Source: DASQFI01 sp963780895 (GTDB lineage: Bacteria > Acidobacteriota > Vicinamibacteria > Vicinamibacterales > SCN-69-37). Taken from it: a stretch of DNA of 64,000 nucleotides. The first letter of the stretch is position 1. Every line of letters starts with the position of its first letter. Shown here piece after piece: positions 49,774 through 58,144 of the stretch. The stretch spans positions 1-64,000 of the forward strand of contig CAWAEG010000010.1 in NCBI GenBank assembly GCA_963780895.1, written 5' to 3'. Position numbers and translations under genes: made by a program. The notes beneath the pieces were generated by a model that saw only the letters and a program-made list of their open reading frames with translations, ran no database searches and was not told the origin of the DNA.

Positions 49774-52683
49774 CTACTGTACGCGCCCGAGGTACTTGTC
49801 GAGCCAGCTCACGATTTCCTGAACGATCAGACTCCGCTTGGTCGTAATGATCTCGTGGCCGCCGGGATAGAGCACGTGCCGCTTGTCCGCGGCCGGCGTG
49901 CCGAGGCCGTCGAACATCGGGCGCTGCATCGTCTGGAGCGGGAAGATGAAGTCCTGGTCGCCGTTGACCATCAGGATCGGGACGCGCACCCGCGGCATGA
50001 AGTTGAACGGGTCGGCTTCGGGCGCCGGCATACCGCTGCCGAGGCCGCCCATGAGCAGCACGCCCACCTTGATTCGCGGATCGAGCGCGAGGGTCAACGG
50101 CGCGAGCCGCGCGCCCCATGAGACACCGTAATAGCCGACCTGTTTGCCGGCGAGATCCGACCGGGTCTCGAGGTAATCGAGCGTTCGGCGCGCGTCGGTC
50201 ACCACCTGCTGCATCCAGGTCGTGTAGGCGCGGGTCGGCCTCGGCCACGACGAGGTCCAGGACGGATCGCTCCGTTCAAACGTGTACTTGTAGATCGGAA
50301 AGGCCACGGCCCGGCCGCTCATGAGCACGAAGTCGAACGCACCAAGGTCCGCCGGGGCCGTCGGAAGGACGGCACTGCTCGCAGTCCGGATCGCGCTCGA
50401 TCCCGGAAAGTACAGCACGGTCTGGAACGGCGGCTTGACGTTTTTCGGCAGGAAGAGATTGACCGTGAGCCGCTCGCCTGCATACGCGGGCGCGAGCGAG
50501 ACGATCTCGCGGCGCCAGTGCGGCGGCGTGTCGTCCGTTTTCTCCAGACGCGGATCCAACGGAGTCCGATCGTAGCCGTACTGGTCCGTGTAGATGCGAT
50601 ACACGGTGTCGGACACCGGCTTCTCGGCGGCGTAGTTGCGCGACACCGGGGCGATCGCGGCGTACACCACCGCCGGCGCCGGCGGCCCGGTGTCCTTCAT
50701 CGTGCGAAAGCCGTTGCTCTCCGATCGATCGAAGGGCGATCGCGAATCGGAATACAGGAACGCGTAGTCCGGATCGTTCCAGGCGCCGCCGGCCAGGTAG
50801 CGACCGCCGCTGCCGCTGTCGTTCCACGTCCACTCTTTCACGTTGCCGGCCATGTCAACGGTGCCGTACGGTCCGAGGCCGCGGAAGGGCGTTGCGGGGA
50901 GCGGCCCCGGCCCGCCGAAATTGCTGGTCCGCGTCACGGCATCGCCAAGCTCGGGACACGCGGCCTGCGACCAGTGATAGACCGTTGGGAGTCGCTTGCC
51001 GCGAAACGCTGCATATGCGACCGCCTCGTACCAGCTCACGCCGGTCACCGGGTGTTGCTCCTGGCCGACCGGCGGCGCACCGCCTTGCCAGGTCGCCGGC
51101 CCGGGCCGCCCCGTCCGGTCGCGGAGGAGCGCCATCGCGGCCGACCAGTCGAGCGGCTGCCCGTCCCGGACGAACGGCTCTTTCCAGTACTCCCGCTTCG
51201 CATAGCCGCCGGCATCCACGAACGCCTTGAACTCGGCGTTGGTCACCTCCGTGCGATCGATCAGAAAGTCCGTGGCGGGGACAGCAATGTTGTAGTCGAA
51301 GCCGGTGATCCTCAATCGCACGCCGTCCGGCGGCACCGGCACCATCACCATCTCCGGTGGAACCGTGCCCGCCGACGTCAGCGTCACGACTTGGTCCAAG
51401 CCGGGCAGAACCACCAGGGCGTCCGTCGCGCGCAGGACTTCGCGCGTCTCGAATCCCGCCTTGGCGAACCGCCACCGAAAAATGCCGCGGGGCACGCGCA
51501 CGTTCTGGAGAGGCGTGCGTCCCAGCGGATGCCAGGATTCATCGCCGCCGATCAGCGCGAAGGACACGTCGGCGCCCTCCGGCGACGACGGGATGTTGAT
51601 CGTCCGGGAAATACGGGGCCAGAGGCTCGCGAGCATGGGATCGTCTGGAATGGCGCGTTCGGCTTGGGTGGCGAGCACGTACGCCTCGCCGTGCCGATCG
51701 AGATCCGTCAGTCGCAGCGCGTCGGGCAGCGTGATGTTGCGCGCGGTACGCGTGCCGCTCGACCGCCAGGCCCACAGACCGGTTGTGGCCACTGCGGTCA
51801 CGGCGATCACGACCGTGATGATGGCGACGCGGGATCGGCCAGGGCGAGACGCGGAAACGGCCGTCGCCACGGTCGTCGTCGGCTGCAGCATCTGTTCGAT
51901 CGCATGCGCCATCTCCCCGGCGTTGGCGTAGCGGCGAGCGGGATCGCGGTCGAGGGCCCGTAAAACGATGCGCCCAAGTCCGGAATGTTCGCGGGCCGGC
52001 AACGGAGGCACCGGCCTCTCGATGATGGCCTGCAGGAGTTCGTAGTCGTCGCGGCCGGTGAAGGGGCGCGTCCCGGTGAGCATCTCGTACAACACGACGC
52101 CGAGCGCCCAGACGTCGCCGCGCGCGTCGGCGACACCGCCGCGCACGTGTTCGGGCGACATGTACGCAATCGTGCCGACGGTCGTACCGGTACGGGTGAG
52201 ATCGCCGCCCCCGGCAAATTTCGCGATGCCGAAATCGAGCAGCTTCGCGTTGCCGTCGGGAGTAATCATGATGTTGCCGGGCTTGACGTCGCGGTGGACG
52301 GTCCCGGCGTGGTGGGCTTGGGCGAGGCCGTGCGCCACCTGGAGCATCAGCCGGGCGGCCTCCGTCGGAGGAACTGGTCCGCGCTCGAGCCACGTCTTGA
52401 GCGTCTCGCCGTCGACGAACGCCATCGCGATGAACGCGCGCCCGTCAGGCAACTCCTCGACGTCGTAAATCGTGCAGACGTTGGCGTGATCGAGCGTGGA
52501 CGCGGCGCGGGCTTCGGCAAAGAGGCGCCGCCGGGCGTTCTCGTCCCGCATCAGCTGCGGCGGCAGGAACTTCAGCGCGACGAACCGGCCGAGCCTCAGG
52601 TCCTCGGCCTTGTAGACGATGCCCATGCCGCCCGCGCCGATCTCGGAGAGGATGCGATAGTGGGAGATCGTCTCGCCGATCAC
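49774..52683 (-). CDS. Ser/Thr kinase - SUMF1-like - alpha/beta hydrolase fusion 2
   Basis: A 969-residue paralog of the previous gene with the same five-part architecture: kinase (FVALKFL, HRDVKPGN, DFGIAKFAGGG), one membrane helix (VVIAVTAVATTGLWAW), PEGA-like part, SUMF1-like domain (GVSWYEAVAYAAFRGKRLPT) and hydrolase (YYGVSWGARLAPL). The kinase and hydrolase catalytic parts are highly conserved between the two, while the juxtamembrane and PEGA-like regions have diverged. The order suggests a cytoplasmic kinase that reports the state of an extracytoplasmic enzyme or sensor. Confidence 0.92.
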   Translation of the reverse strand: MIGETISHYRILSEIGAGGMGIVYKAEDLRLGRFVALKFLPPQLMRDENARRRLFAEARAASTLDHANVCTIYDVEELPDGRAFIAMAFVDGETLKTWLERGPVPPTEAARLMLQVAHGLAQAHHAGTVHRDVKPGNIMITPDGNAKLLDFGIAKFAGGGDLTRTGTTVGTIAYMSPEHVRGGVADARGDVWALGVVLYEMLTGTRPFTGRDDYELLQAIIERPVPPLPAREHSGLGRIVLRALDRDPARRYANAGEMAHAIEQMLQPTTTVATAVSASRPGRSRVAIITVVIAVTAVATTGLWAWRSSGTRTARNITLPDALRLTDLDRHGEAYVLATQAERAIPDDPMLASLWPRISRTINIPSSPEGADVSFALIGGDESWHPLGRTPLQNVRVPRGIFRWRFAKAGFETREVLRATDALVVLPGLDQVVTLTSAGTVPPEMVMVPVPPDGVRLRITGFDYNIAVPATDFLIDRTEVTNAEFKAFVDAGGYAKREYWKEPFVRDGQPLDWSAAMALLRDRTGRPGPATWQGGAPPVGQEQHPVTGVSWYEAVAYAAFRGKRLPTVYHWSQAACPELGDAVTRTSNFGGPGPLPATPFRGLGPYGTVDMAGNVKEWTWNDSGSGGRYLAGGAWNDPDYAFLYSDSRSPFDRSESNGFRTMKDTGPPAPAVVYAAIAPVSRNYAAEKPVSDTVYRIYTDQYGYDRTPLDPRLEKTDDTPPHWRREIVSLAPAYAGERLTVNLFLPKNVKPPFQTVLYFPGSSAIRTASSAVLPTAPADLGAFDFVLMSGRAVAFPIYKYTFERSDPSWTSSWPRPTRAYTTWMQQVVTDARRTLDYLETRSDLAGKQVGYYGVSWGARLAPLTLALDPRIKVGVLLMGGLGSGMPAPEADPFNFMPRVRVPILMVNGDQDFIFPLQTMQRPMFDGLGTPAADKRHVLYPGGHEIITTKRSLIVQEIVSWLDKYLGRVQ

Positions 52684-52720
52684 CCGGGGATCCTACACCC
52701 GGGTCGAGCGGCTCATCGAA

Positions 52721-52730
52721 CTCTCGAGAG
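52721..52730. promoter_or_regulatory. Palindrome upstream of kinase 2
   Basis: CTCTCGAGAG, about 40 bases before the kinase 2 start, in the same duplicated upstream block as at 49611. The position suggests a site near the promoter of each kinase gene. Confidence 0.4.
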
Positions 52731-52790
52731 GTCGCTTCCCGTGTGATCGCTGTTTGCGGCCGACAAACAGCTGCAACTTCGCGTTTCAAA

Positions 52791-52840
52791 ACGTAGGCTG
52801 GCCCTTCAGGGCCGGCGGGGCTAAAGCCCCCGCCCTACGT
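52791..52840. repeat. Double-hairpin repeat, family C
   Basis: The ends ACGTAGG and CCTACGT enclose two perfect hairpins, GGCCC-TTCA-GGGCC and GGGGCT-AA-AGCCCC. Elements of this kind are common intergenic repeats in acidobacterial genomes, to my memory. It lies between the divergent kinase 2 and a small exported-protein gene, so it is not simply a terminator. Confidence 0.65.
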
Positions 52841-52882
52841 GTGTTGAACCTGCGGGGCGCCTCTCATTGTGACGATATGTGA

Positions 52883-53395
52883 GTGGAGATGCGCTGGCTA
52901 TGCCCGTGGGCCCTGCTCGTGACGGTTGTCGTCACCTCTGTTCAGACGGCGAAGTTCGGCGTGGATGGCGTGACCACCACGCCGTCCACCATCGTGGCGA
53001 TCGTCGAGCCCCGATTGGGTGCGCCAGGATACTCGTGGCTCCGCGTCTACTTCTACTCGTCACTGGCTGCCGGTGAGCGTACGCACGCCGCGAAGGGTCA
53101 GATCGAATCGATCCGGACGGCCTGGGACGCGGTCCTCCAGTTCACCGTCGACAAGACCTCGACCGTCTGGCAAGTCGACCTGGCAGTGCCGGGACACACG
53201 TGCACGATCGCCGACTCGGATTCCGGCGCACGGAAGGCTTTTCAGGAGTTCCTCTACGACGGCAGGCGCGTGCGGCTGAAGGGAAAGGGCACCTTTGTGT
53301 GCGTGATGGGTTCGAGCGGCGTGCCCAGGCGAACGTTCGAATGGGAGGTGGACGTCGAAACGCCGGTCGTCTCCAGGCCCGCTTCTCTCCGATAA
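52883..53395 (+). CDS. Small exported hypothetical protein
   Basis: A protein of 170 residues from GTG, or 168 from the ATG at 52889. The N-terminus (MRWLCPWALLVTVVVTSVQT) is a likely signal peptide. The rest has TIVAIVEPRLGAPGYSWLRV, TVWQVDLAVPGHTCTIADSD and RRVRLKGKGTFVCVMGS, which suggests a small beta-rich periplasmic domain with two Cys. No family is recognised. It is separated from the PadR gene by its promoter. Confidence 0.55.
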   Translation: MEMRWLCPWALLVTVVVTSVQTAKFGVDGVTTTPSTIVAIVEPRLGAPGYSWLRVYFYSSLAAGERTHAAKGQIESIRTAWDAVLQFTVDKTSTVWQVDLAVPGHTCTIADSDSGARKAFQEFLYDGRRVRLKGKGTFVCVMGSSGVPRRTFEWEVDVETPVVSRPASLR

Positions 53396-53463
53396 GACGC
53401 CAGGCCGCAGCCGCTGTCGCCCGAACTCGCGCGGTGTCCATTTCCGGTCGCTGGATCGACATA

Positions 53464-53495
53464 TATCTTGATCGAGATTTATCTCTATAGAGATA
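53464..53495. promoter_or_regulatory. PadR operator and promoter region
   Basis: TATCTCTATAGAGATA (53480-53495) is a perfect 16-base palindrome just before the PadR start; ATCTTGATCGAGAT (53464-53477) is a second, imperfect one. The segment is AT-rich within GC-rich DNA, as a promoter would be. It is a strong candidate for autoregulation of the PadR-permease operon. Confidence 0.65.
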
Positions 53496-53505
53496 CAATC
53501 CCGGC

Positions 53506-53817
53506 GTGTCGCCCATCTGCTTTCAGATCCTGCTGGCGCTCGCCGACCACGATCGCCACGGTGTCGCCATCATGAACGAAGTCCTGGAGCGCACCGACGG
53601 CGCGATGAAACTGTGGCCGGCGATGCTCTACCGGAACCTGCAGAAGCTCGCGGCCGAAGGGTCGATCGTCGAAGTGGCCGCGCCGTCGCCCCACGCGGGC
53701 AGCCCGCGGTATTTTCGCCTCACGCCGGCGGGCAGGCGCGAGTGCGCGGCCGAAGCCCGGCGCCTGGCCGGCTTCGTGGACGCCGCGCGCGACAAGCGGC
53801 TGCTGAAGAGGCACTGA
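53506..53817 (+). CDS. PadR family regulator
   Basis: A 103-residue PadR-type winged-helix protein starting at GTG: SPICFQILLALADHDRHGVA, IMNEVLERTDGAMKLWPAML, YRNLQKLAAEGSIVEV and SPRYFRLTPAGRRECAAEAR. HGVAIM replaces the usual HGYAI. Its stop overlaps the permease start by one base (TGATG), so the two are coupled. The palindromes just upstream suggest autoregulation. Confidence 0.88.
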   Translation: MSPICFQILLALADHDRHGVAIMNEVLERTDGAMKLWPAMLYRNLQKLAAEGSIVEVAAPSPHAGSPRYFRLTPAGRRECAAEARRLAGFVDAARDKRLLKRH

Positions 53818-56579
53818 TGCCTGGCGATCGTCTCGATCGCCGGCAGCCAGGCGATCGTCTCGATTGCCGGCATGCCTTCTACCGGATGCTGGTCCGGGTG
53901 CTGCCGCGCGAGTTCCGCGCCGCCGCCGGTCCCGACCTCGAGCGGGCGGCAATGGCCTGTCTCGCCCGTGAGCGCGCGCGCTTCGGGCCCATCGGAACAC
54001 TGTTCGCCTGGGTGCGGCTCGCCGCCGACACGGTCGGCACATCCGCCGCGCTGCGTTTTTCCGCTCCGCCGCCCACGACACGACGACGAGGATTCATAGA
54101 GGCCTTCATGGACAACCTGAAGAAAGATCTTCTGTACGCCCTTCGCGGCCTCAGGCGCCAGCCGGGATTCGCGGCGCTCACGGTTCTCACGCTCGCGCTC
54201 GGCATCGGCGCCAACACCGCGATCTTCAGCGTCGTCAACGGTGTGCTCCTGCGCCCGCTGCCGTATCCGAACGCCGATCAGCTCGAATACGTCACGACGA
54301 CGTTTCCGAGTCTTGGCTTCGACCAGTTCTGGATGTCCATCCCGGAAGTTCTGGAGCTGGAGAAGAACAACCAGTCGTTCAGCAGCCTCGGCGCGTATCG
54401 TGCCGCCGAATTCAACGTCGATACGACGCCTCCGATCCGGCCGACCGTCGGCGTTCTCACGCCCGGCTTCCTGCCCACGCTCGGCGTGCGGCCCCTCATG
54501 GGCCGATGGTTCACCGAGGCGGACTCGGTTCCCGGCGCGCAGCGCGTGACGATCCTGTCCTGGGAAATATGGCAGCAGACGTTCGCGGGCGACCCGAATA
54601 TTCTCGGCCAGACGTTCCGGGCCGACACCATCACCCGGACGATCGTCGGCGTGATGCCACCGGGCTTCGACATTCACGACGCGCGCATCGAGGTGTGGGT
54701 GCCAGCGATCATCGACCCGAAGACGCTCCCGAACAATCGCGGCAGTCATTCGTGGTACGTCGTCGCCCGGCGCAAAGACGGTGTTTCGGCCGCGCAGGCG
54801 CGCGCCGATCTGCAGCAGATGCAGACGCACTGGCAGGATTTCGTGCCGGCTGGCACCGGTCACGTCTTCCTGATCAACAACCCGAATCCCGCAAACCGCC
54901 ACGAACTGCGCATCGATCCGCTCAAGGCCGACGTCATCGGCGACATCCGGACGGCGCTCCTGATTCTCCAGGGCGCCGTCGCCTTCGTGCTGCTCATCGC
55001 GTGCGCGAACCTCGCGAACCTTCTGCTCGCCCGCGCCGAGTCGCGCCAGCGCGAGTTTGCCGTCCGAACGGCCCTTGGCGCCGGGCGGCGCCGCCTGTTC
55101 TCCCAATTCGTGACCGAAGGTCTGGTGCTCTCGGTGCTCGCCGCGGCCGCCGGCGTGGGGCTTGCGTGGTTCGGGTTGCGCACATTGCTCCGCATCAGCC
55201 CGGATGCGATTCCACGGTCAGCCGAAATCGGCCTCGACTGGCGGGTCCTGCTGTTCACGTTCGGCCTCACGATCATCACCGGGTTCATCTTTGGCCTCGC
55301 ACCTCTCGCGAATCTCGGCAAGCGGGTGATGGTCTCGCTTCGCGACGGGACGCGGACGAGCGGTACGCGAGCCCAGAAGACGGTTCGAGGGGCGCTCGTC
55401 GTCGCGGAAGTCACGCTGGCGGTGGTGCTCGTCGCGGGGGCAGGGCTGCTCATCCGGAGCCTGGGCAATCTGATGACCGTCGACGCCGGCTTCAAGCGTG
55501 AACAGCTCGTCACGTTCCGTCTCGTGCTCCCGGGCGTCACGTACAACGCGCCACAGCGCGTCGAGTTCTTCGGACGGCTGGAGGACGCCCTCAGGCGGCT
55601 GCCGAGTGTGTCGAGCGTCGCGTCGATGAACGGGCTGCCGCCGAGCCGGTCGGTGGACGCCAACGACACCGATTTCGAGCACATTCCCAACAACGCGCCG
55701 GCGGAAGCGGGGCTCCCGATCGAGAACGTGGATTACTGGCAGATCGTGAGCCAGAAGTACATCGAGACCATGGGGATTCCCATGGTGCGCGGCCGATCAT
55801 TCGAAGCCGGCGATGCCACCGGTCCGCCCGTTGCGCTCGTCAACGAAGCCCTTGTGAAGCATTTCTTCAAGGATCGCGATCCGATCGGCGCGCACGTTCG
55901 TCCGCCGTTTCCGGCGAATCTGCCCTGGATGACGATCGTCGGCATCGTCAAGGACGTGAAACAACGCGGCGTCAACGAGCCGGTCGGCACCGAGATCTAT
56001 TTCCTTTTCGAGCAGGCGCCACGCGTCACGACGTTCGCGCCGAACGACTTGAACGTCGTGCTTCGGACGAGCCGGCCGATCGATGAGCTCTCGCCGCAGA
56101 TTCTTCAAACGGTCCGTTCGCTCGATTCGGCGCTGCCGGTCGTCAGGCTCCGGACGATGGACGAGGTCTTCGGTGAATCCGTCTCACGGCCACGGTTCCT
56201 GACCATGCTGCTCGGCATCTTTGGAGGCCTCGCCCTCGTGCTCGCGGCCGTCGGCACGTACGGCGTGCTGTCGTATCTCGTCAGCCAGCGTTCCCAGGAA
56301 ATCGGCATCCGGATGGCGCTGGGCGCCGACCGGACGGCCATGCTGGTGCTCGTTCTTCGTCAGGGACTGATCCTGGCGGGCGTGGGTCTTGTACTTGGCG
56401 TCGCCGGTGCCATGGCGGCTGGACGGCTGATGCGCACGCTCTTGTTCAACGTCTCGCCGCTCGATCCGATGACCCTCGGCGCGGTCACGATGGTGATGAC
56501 CGTGGTCGCGCTGTTCGCGTGTCTCGTGCCCGCGCTGCGGGCGACGCGAGTGGATCCGCTCACGACGCTGCGGCAGTAG
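53817..56579 (+). CDS. MacB/FtsX-like permease with variant prefix
   Basis: A 920-residue orphan permease. The first 95 residues (YRMLVRVLPREFRAAAGPDL, RAAMACLARERARFGPIGTL) are a different prefix type from those at 34734 and 39420. The MacB/FtsX body starts near FMDNLKKDLLYALRGLRRQP. Signatures include LTLALGIGANTAIFSVVNGV, ESRQREFAVRTALGAGRRRL and SQRSQEIGIRMALGADRTAM. At the very start, a nearly exact 29-base tandem duplication encodes PGDRLDRRQPGDRLDCRH. The product is expected in the inner membrane; the cargo is unknown. Confidence 0.9.
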   Translation: MPGDRLDRRQPGDRLDCRHAFYRMLVRVLPREFRAAAGPDLERAAMACLARERARFGPIGTLFAWVRLAADTVGTSAALRFSAPPPTTRRRGFIEAFMDNLKKDLLYALRGLRRQPGFAALTVLTLALGIGANTAIFSVVNGVLLRPLPYPNADQLEYVTTTFPSLGFDQFWMSIPEVLELEKNNQSFSSLGAYRAAEFNVDTTPPIRPTVGVLTPGFLPTLGVRPLMGRWFTEADSVPGAQRVTILSWEIWQQTFAGDPNILGQTFRADTITRTIVGVMPPGFDIHDARIEVWVPAIIDPKTLPNNRGSHSWYVVARRKDGVSAAQARADLQQMQTHWQDFVPAGTGHVFLINNPNPANRHELRIDPLKADVIGDIRTALLILQGAVAFVLLIACANLANLLLARAESRQREFAVRTALGAGRRRLFSQFVTEGLVLSVLAAAAGVGLAWFGLRTLLRISPDAIPRSAEIGLDWRVLLFTFGLTIITGFIFGLAPLANLGKRVMVSLRDGTRTSGTRAQKTVRGALVVAEVTLAVVLVAGAGLLIRSLGNLMTVDAGFKREQLVTFRLVLPGVTYNAPQRVEFFGRLEDALRRLPSVSSVASMNGLPPSRSVDANDTDFEHIPNNAPAEAGLPIENVDYWQIVSQKYIETMGIPMVRGRSFEAGDATGPPVALVNEALVKHFFKDRDPIGAHVRPPFPANLPWMTIVGIVKDVKQRGVNEPVGTEIYFLFEQAPRVTTFAPNDLNVVLRTSRPIDELSPQILQTVRSLDSALPVVRLRTMDEVFGESVSRPRFLTMLLGIFGGLALVLAAVGTYGVLSYLVSQRSQEIGIRMALGADRTAMLVLVLRQGLILAGVGLVLGVAGAMAAGRLMRTLLFNVSPLDPMTLGAVTMVMTVVALFACLVPALRATRVDPLTTLRQ

Positions 56580-56595
56580 CGCTTCGAGGCGTGAG

Positions 56596-57117
56596 TCACG
56601 TTTTCTTCCAGAGTTGCCCCACGACGACGTCGGCGACCTTTCGCGCGGATTCGGCCGAATCGCCCGTCGCTTCGAACATCAAGTCCCCGCGCTTCAGGAC
56701 GCGGAGTTTGAAACGGCCATCGCCCTTGTCCTGAAAGATGTACGCGCCGTCGCCGAGGCCGGGGACCGGCGTGAGGGGTGACTCCGTGTACTTCTTCAAC
56801 TCTTCGAAGTTCGTTTCAGGCTGCATCCACACGATATAGCCTGCCGGCTTGCCGGTGGCCTTGAGGGTGATCAGATACGTGCAGCGGCTGATGACCTTGT
56901 CCTGGAACGGTCTCGTTTCATTCAGCGTACCGGCCACCGCCCGCGCCACGGCCTCGCCGGGCACGATCTGACACACGTTGACCGTCGTCCAGTCGCGCGG
57001 CTGCTGGTTGGCCGGCGTCTCGCCGGCAGGCGGGAGATCCGGGATGCGATTTTCACCGACGAGCAGCGCGCCGAGGGCGAACCCGGCTCGAACCAAGCCG
57101 AGGCGACGGACGAGCAT
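56596..57117 (-). CDS. Exported hypothetical protein
   Basis: A 173-residue protein with an N-terminal signal-like stretch (RLGLVRAGFALGALLVGENR) and a periplasmic domain: WTTVNVCQIVPGEAVARAVA, DKVISRCTYLITLKATGKPA, GLGDGAYIFQDKGDGRFKLR and a terminal helix ESARKVADVVVGQLWKKT. Two conserved Cys likely form a disulfide. It recalls DUF3558-like lipoproteins but lacks a clear lipobox, so I leave the family open. It converges with the permease gene. Confidence 0.6.
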   Translation of the reverse strand: MLVRRLGLVRAGFALGALLVGENRIPDLPPAGETPANQQPRDWTTVNVCQIVPGEAVARAVAGTLNETRPFQDKVISRCTYLITLKATGKPAGYIVWMQPETNFEELKKYTESPLTPVPGLGDGAYIFQDKGDGRFKLRVLKRGDLMFEATGDSAESARKVADVVVGQLWKKT

Positions 57118-57230
57118 GAATACCTCCGGACAACCTGTTGACTGACGTCTCGGTTACCCAGTCAGCGTAGGACGCGACCGCGAGAGCGTCAAGCGCGCCG
57201 GAACGCGCATAAGATGCGGTTCGGAACAAC

Positions 57231-57965
57231 GTGACCCTCACGGACAAGGTCGTGCTCATCACGGGCGGGAAGCGAATCGGCCAGGTGGTCGCGCGCGAGC
57301 TGGCCTCACGCGGCGCGCACATCGTGACCGCCTATCGAGGATCACGGACCGAAGCGGAACAAACGGTCCATGACGTCTCCGCGGTCGGCCGCCGCGCGGC
57401 GGCGATCCAGGCAGACGTCTCGAGGGAGGACGACTGCCGGCGGCTGGTCGCAGACGCGGTCAAAGCGCTCGGCCGCCTCGACGTTCTGGTCAACATGGCC
57501 TCGGTCTATCGGGCAGTCCCGTTCGACGCGATGACCGGGCGAGACTGGGATGAGATGCTGAACGTCAATCTCAAAGCGGCGTTCGTCTGTGCGCACGCGT
57601 CCGCGCCGCACATGCGCGCCCAGGGCGGCCGCATCATCAACTTCTCGGACTGGCTCGCCGCCAGCGGCCGTCCGGCGTATCGGGACTACGTCGCGTATTA
57701 CGTCGCGAAAGCCGGCGTGAAGGCCCTGACGGAAGCGCTTGCGCTGCAGTTGGCGCCGGCCATCCTCGTCAACGCGATCGCGCCGGGCCCGATTCTTCCT
57801 CCGCCCGATCTCTCGGACCAGGAAAAGCAGGAGGTCGCCGACGCCACACCCGTCGGCCGGTGGGGCGGGGAGCTCGAGATCGCCAGGGCCGTCCTCGCAC
57901 TCATCGAGACGGATTTCGTGACGGGCGAAACGATCCGCGTCGATGGCGGGCGGCATGTGAAGTAG
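57231..57965 (+). CDS. Short-chain dehydrogenase/reductase
   Basis: A 244-residue NAD(P)-dependent SDR starting at GTG. The cofactor loop reads VLITGGKRIGQVVARELA; this GGKRIG form is the variant of pteridine reductases and FolM-like enzymes rather than classical GxxxGxG. The NAG-like motif reads VNMAS, the catalytic Ser is in INFSDW, and YYVAK supplies Tyr and Lys. The C-terminal GETIRVDGG is the usual family end. The substrate may be a pterin or a keto-acid derivative. Confidence 0.88.
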   Translation: MTLTDKVVLITGGKRIGQVVARELASRGAHIVTAYRGSRTEAEQTVHDVSAVGRRAAAIQADVSREDDCRRLVADAVKALGRLDVLVNMASVYRAVPFDAMTGRDWDEMLNVNLKAAFVCAHASAPHMRAQGGRIINFSDWLAASGRPAYRDYVAYYVAKAGVKALTEALALQLAPAILVNAIAPGPILPPPDLSDQEKQEVADATPVGRWGGELEIARAVLALIETDFVTGETIRVDGGRHVK

Positions 57966-58144
57966 AGAAGCCGAGAGTGCCCCATAAGGCGAAAAGCCTG
58001 TGTTAGGATGCCGGTTCACTCGTACGTGCTAGACGGCCGGCCGCACCCCGCTTCCGGCTCGGGTTCGACAGCCCTCGTTCGACCACCGCCGCACGAAGGA
58101 CTCGCCCCGCAAGCTGCACGACGCAAGACGCAAGGAGCTCTTCC

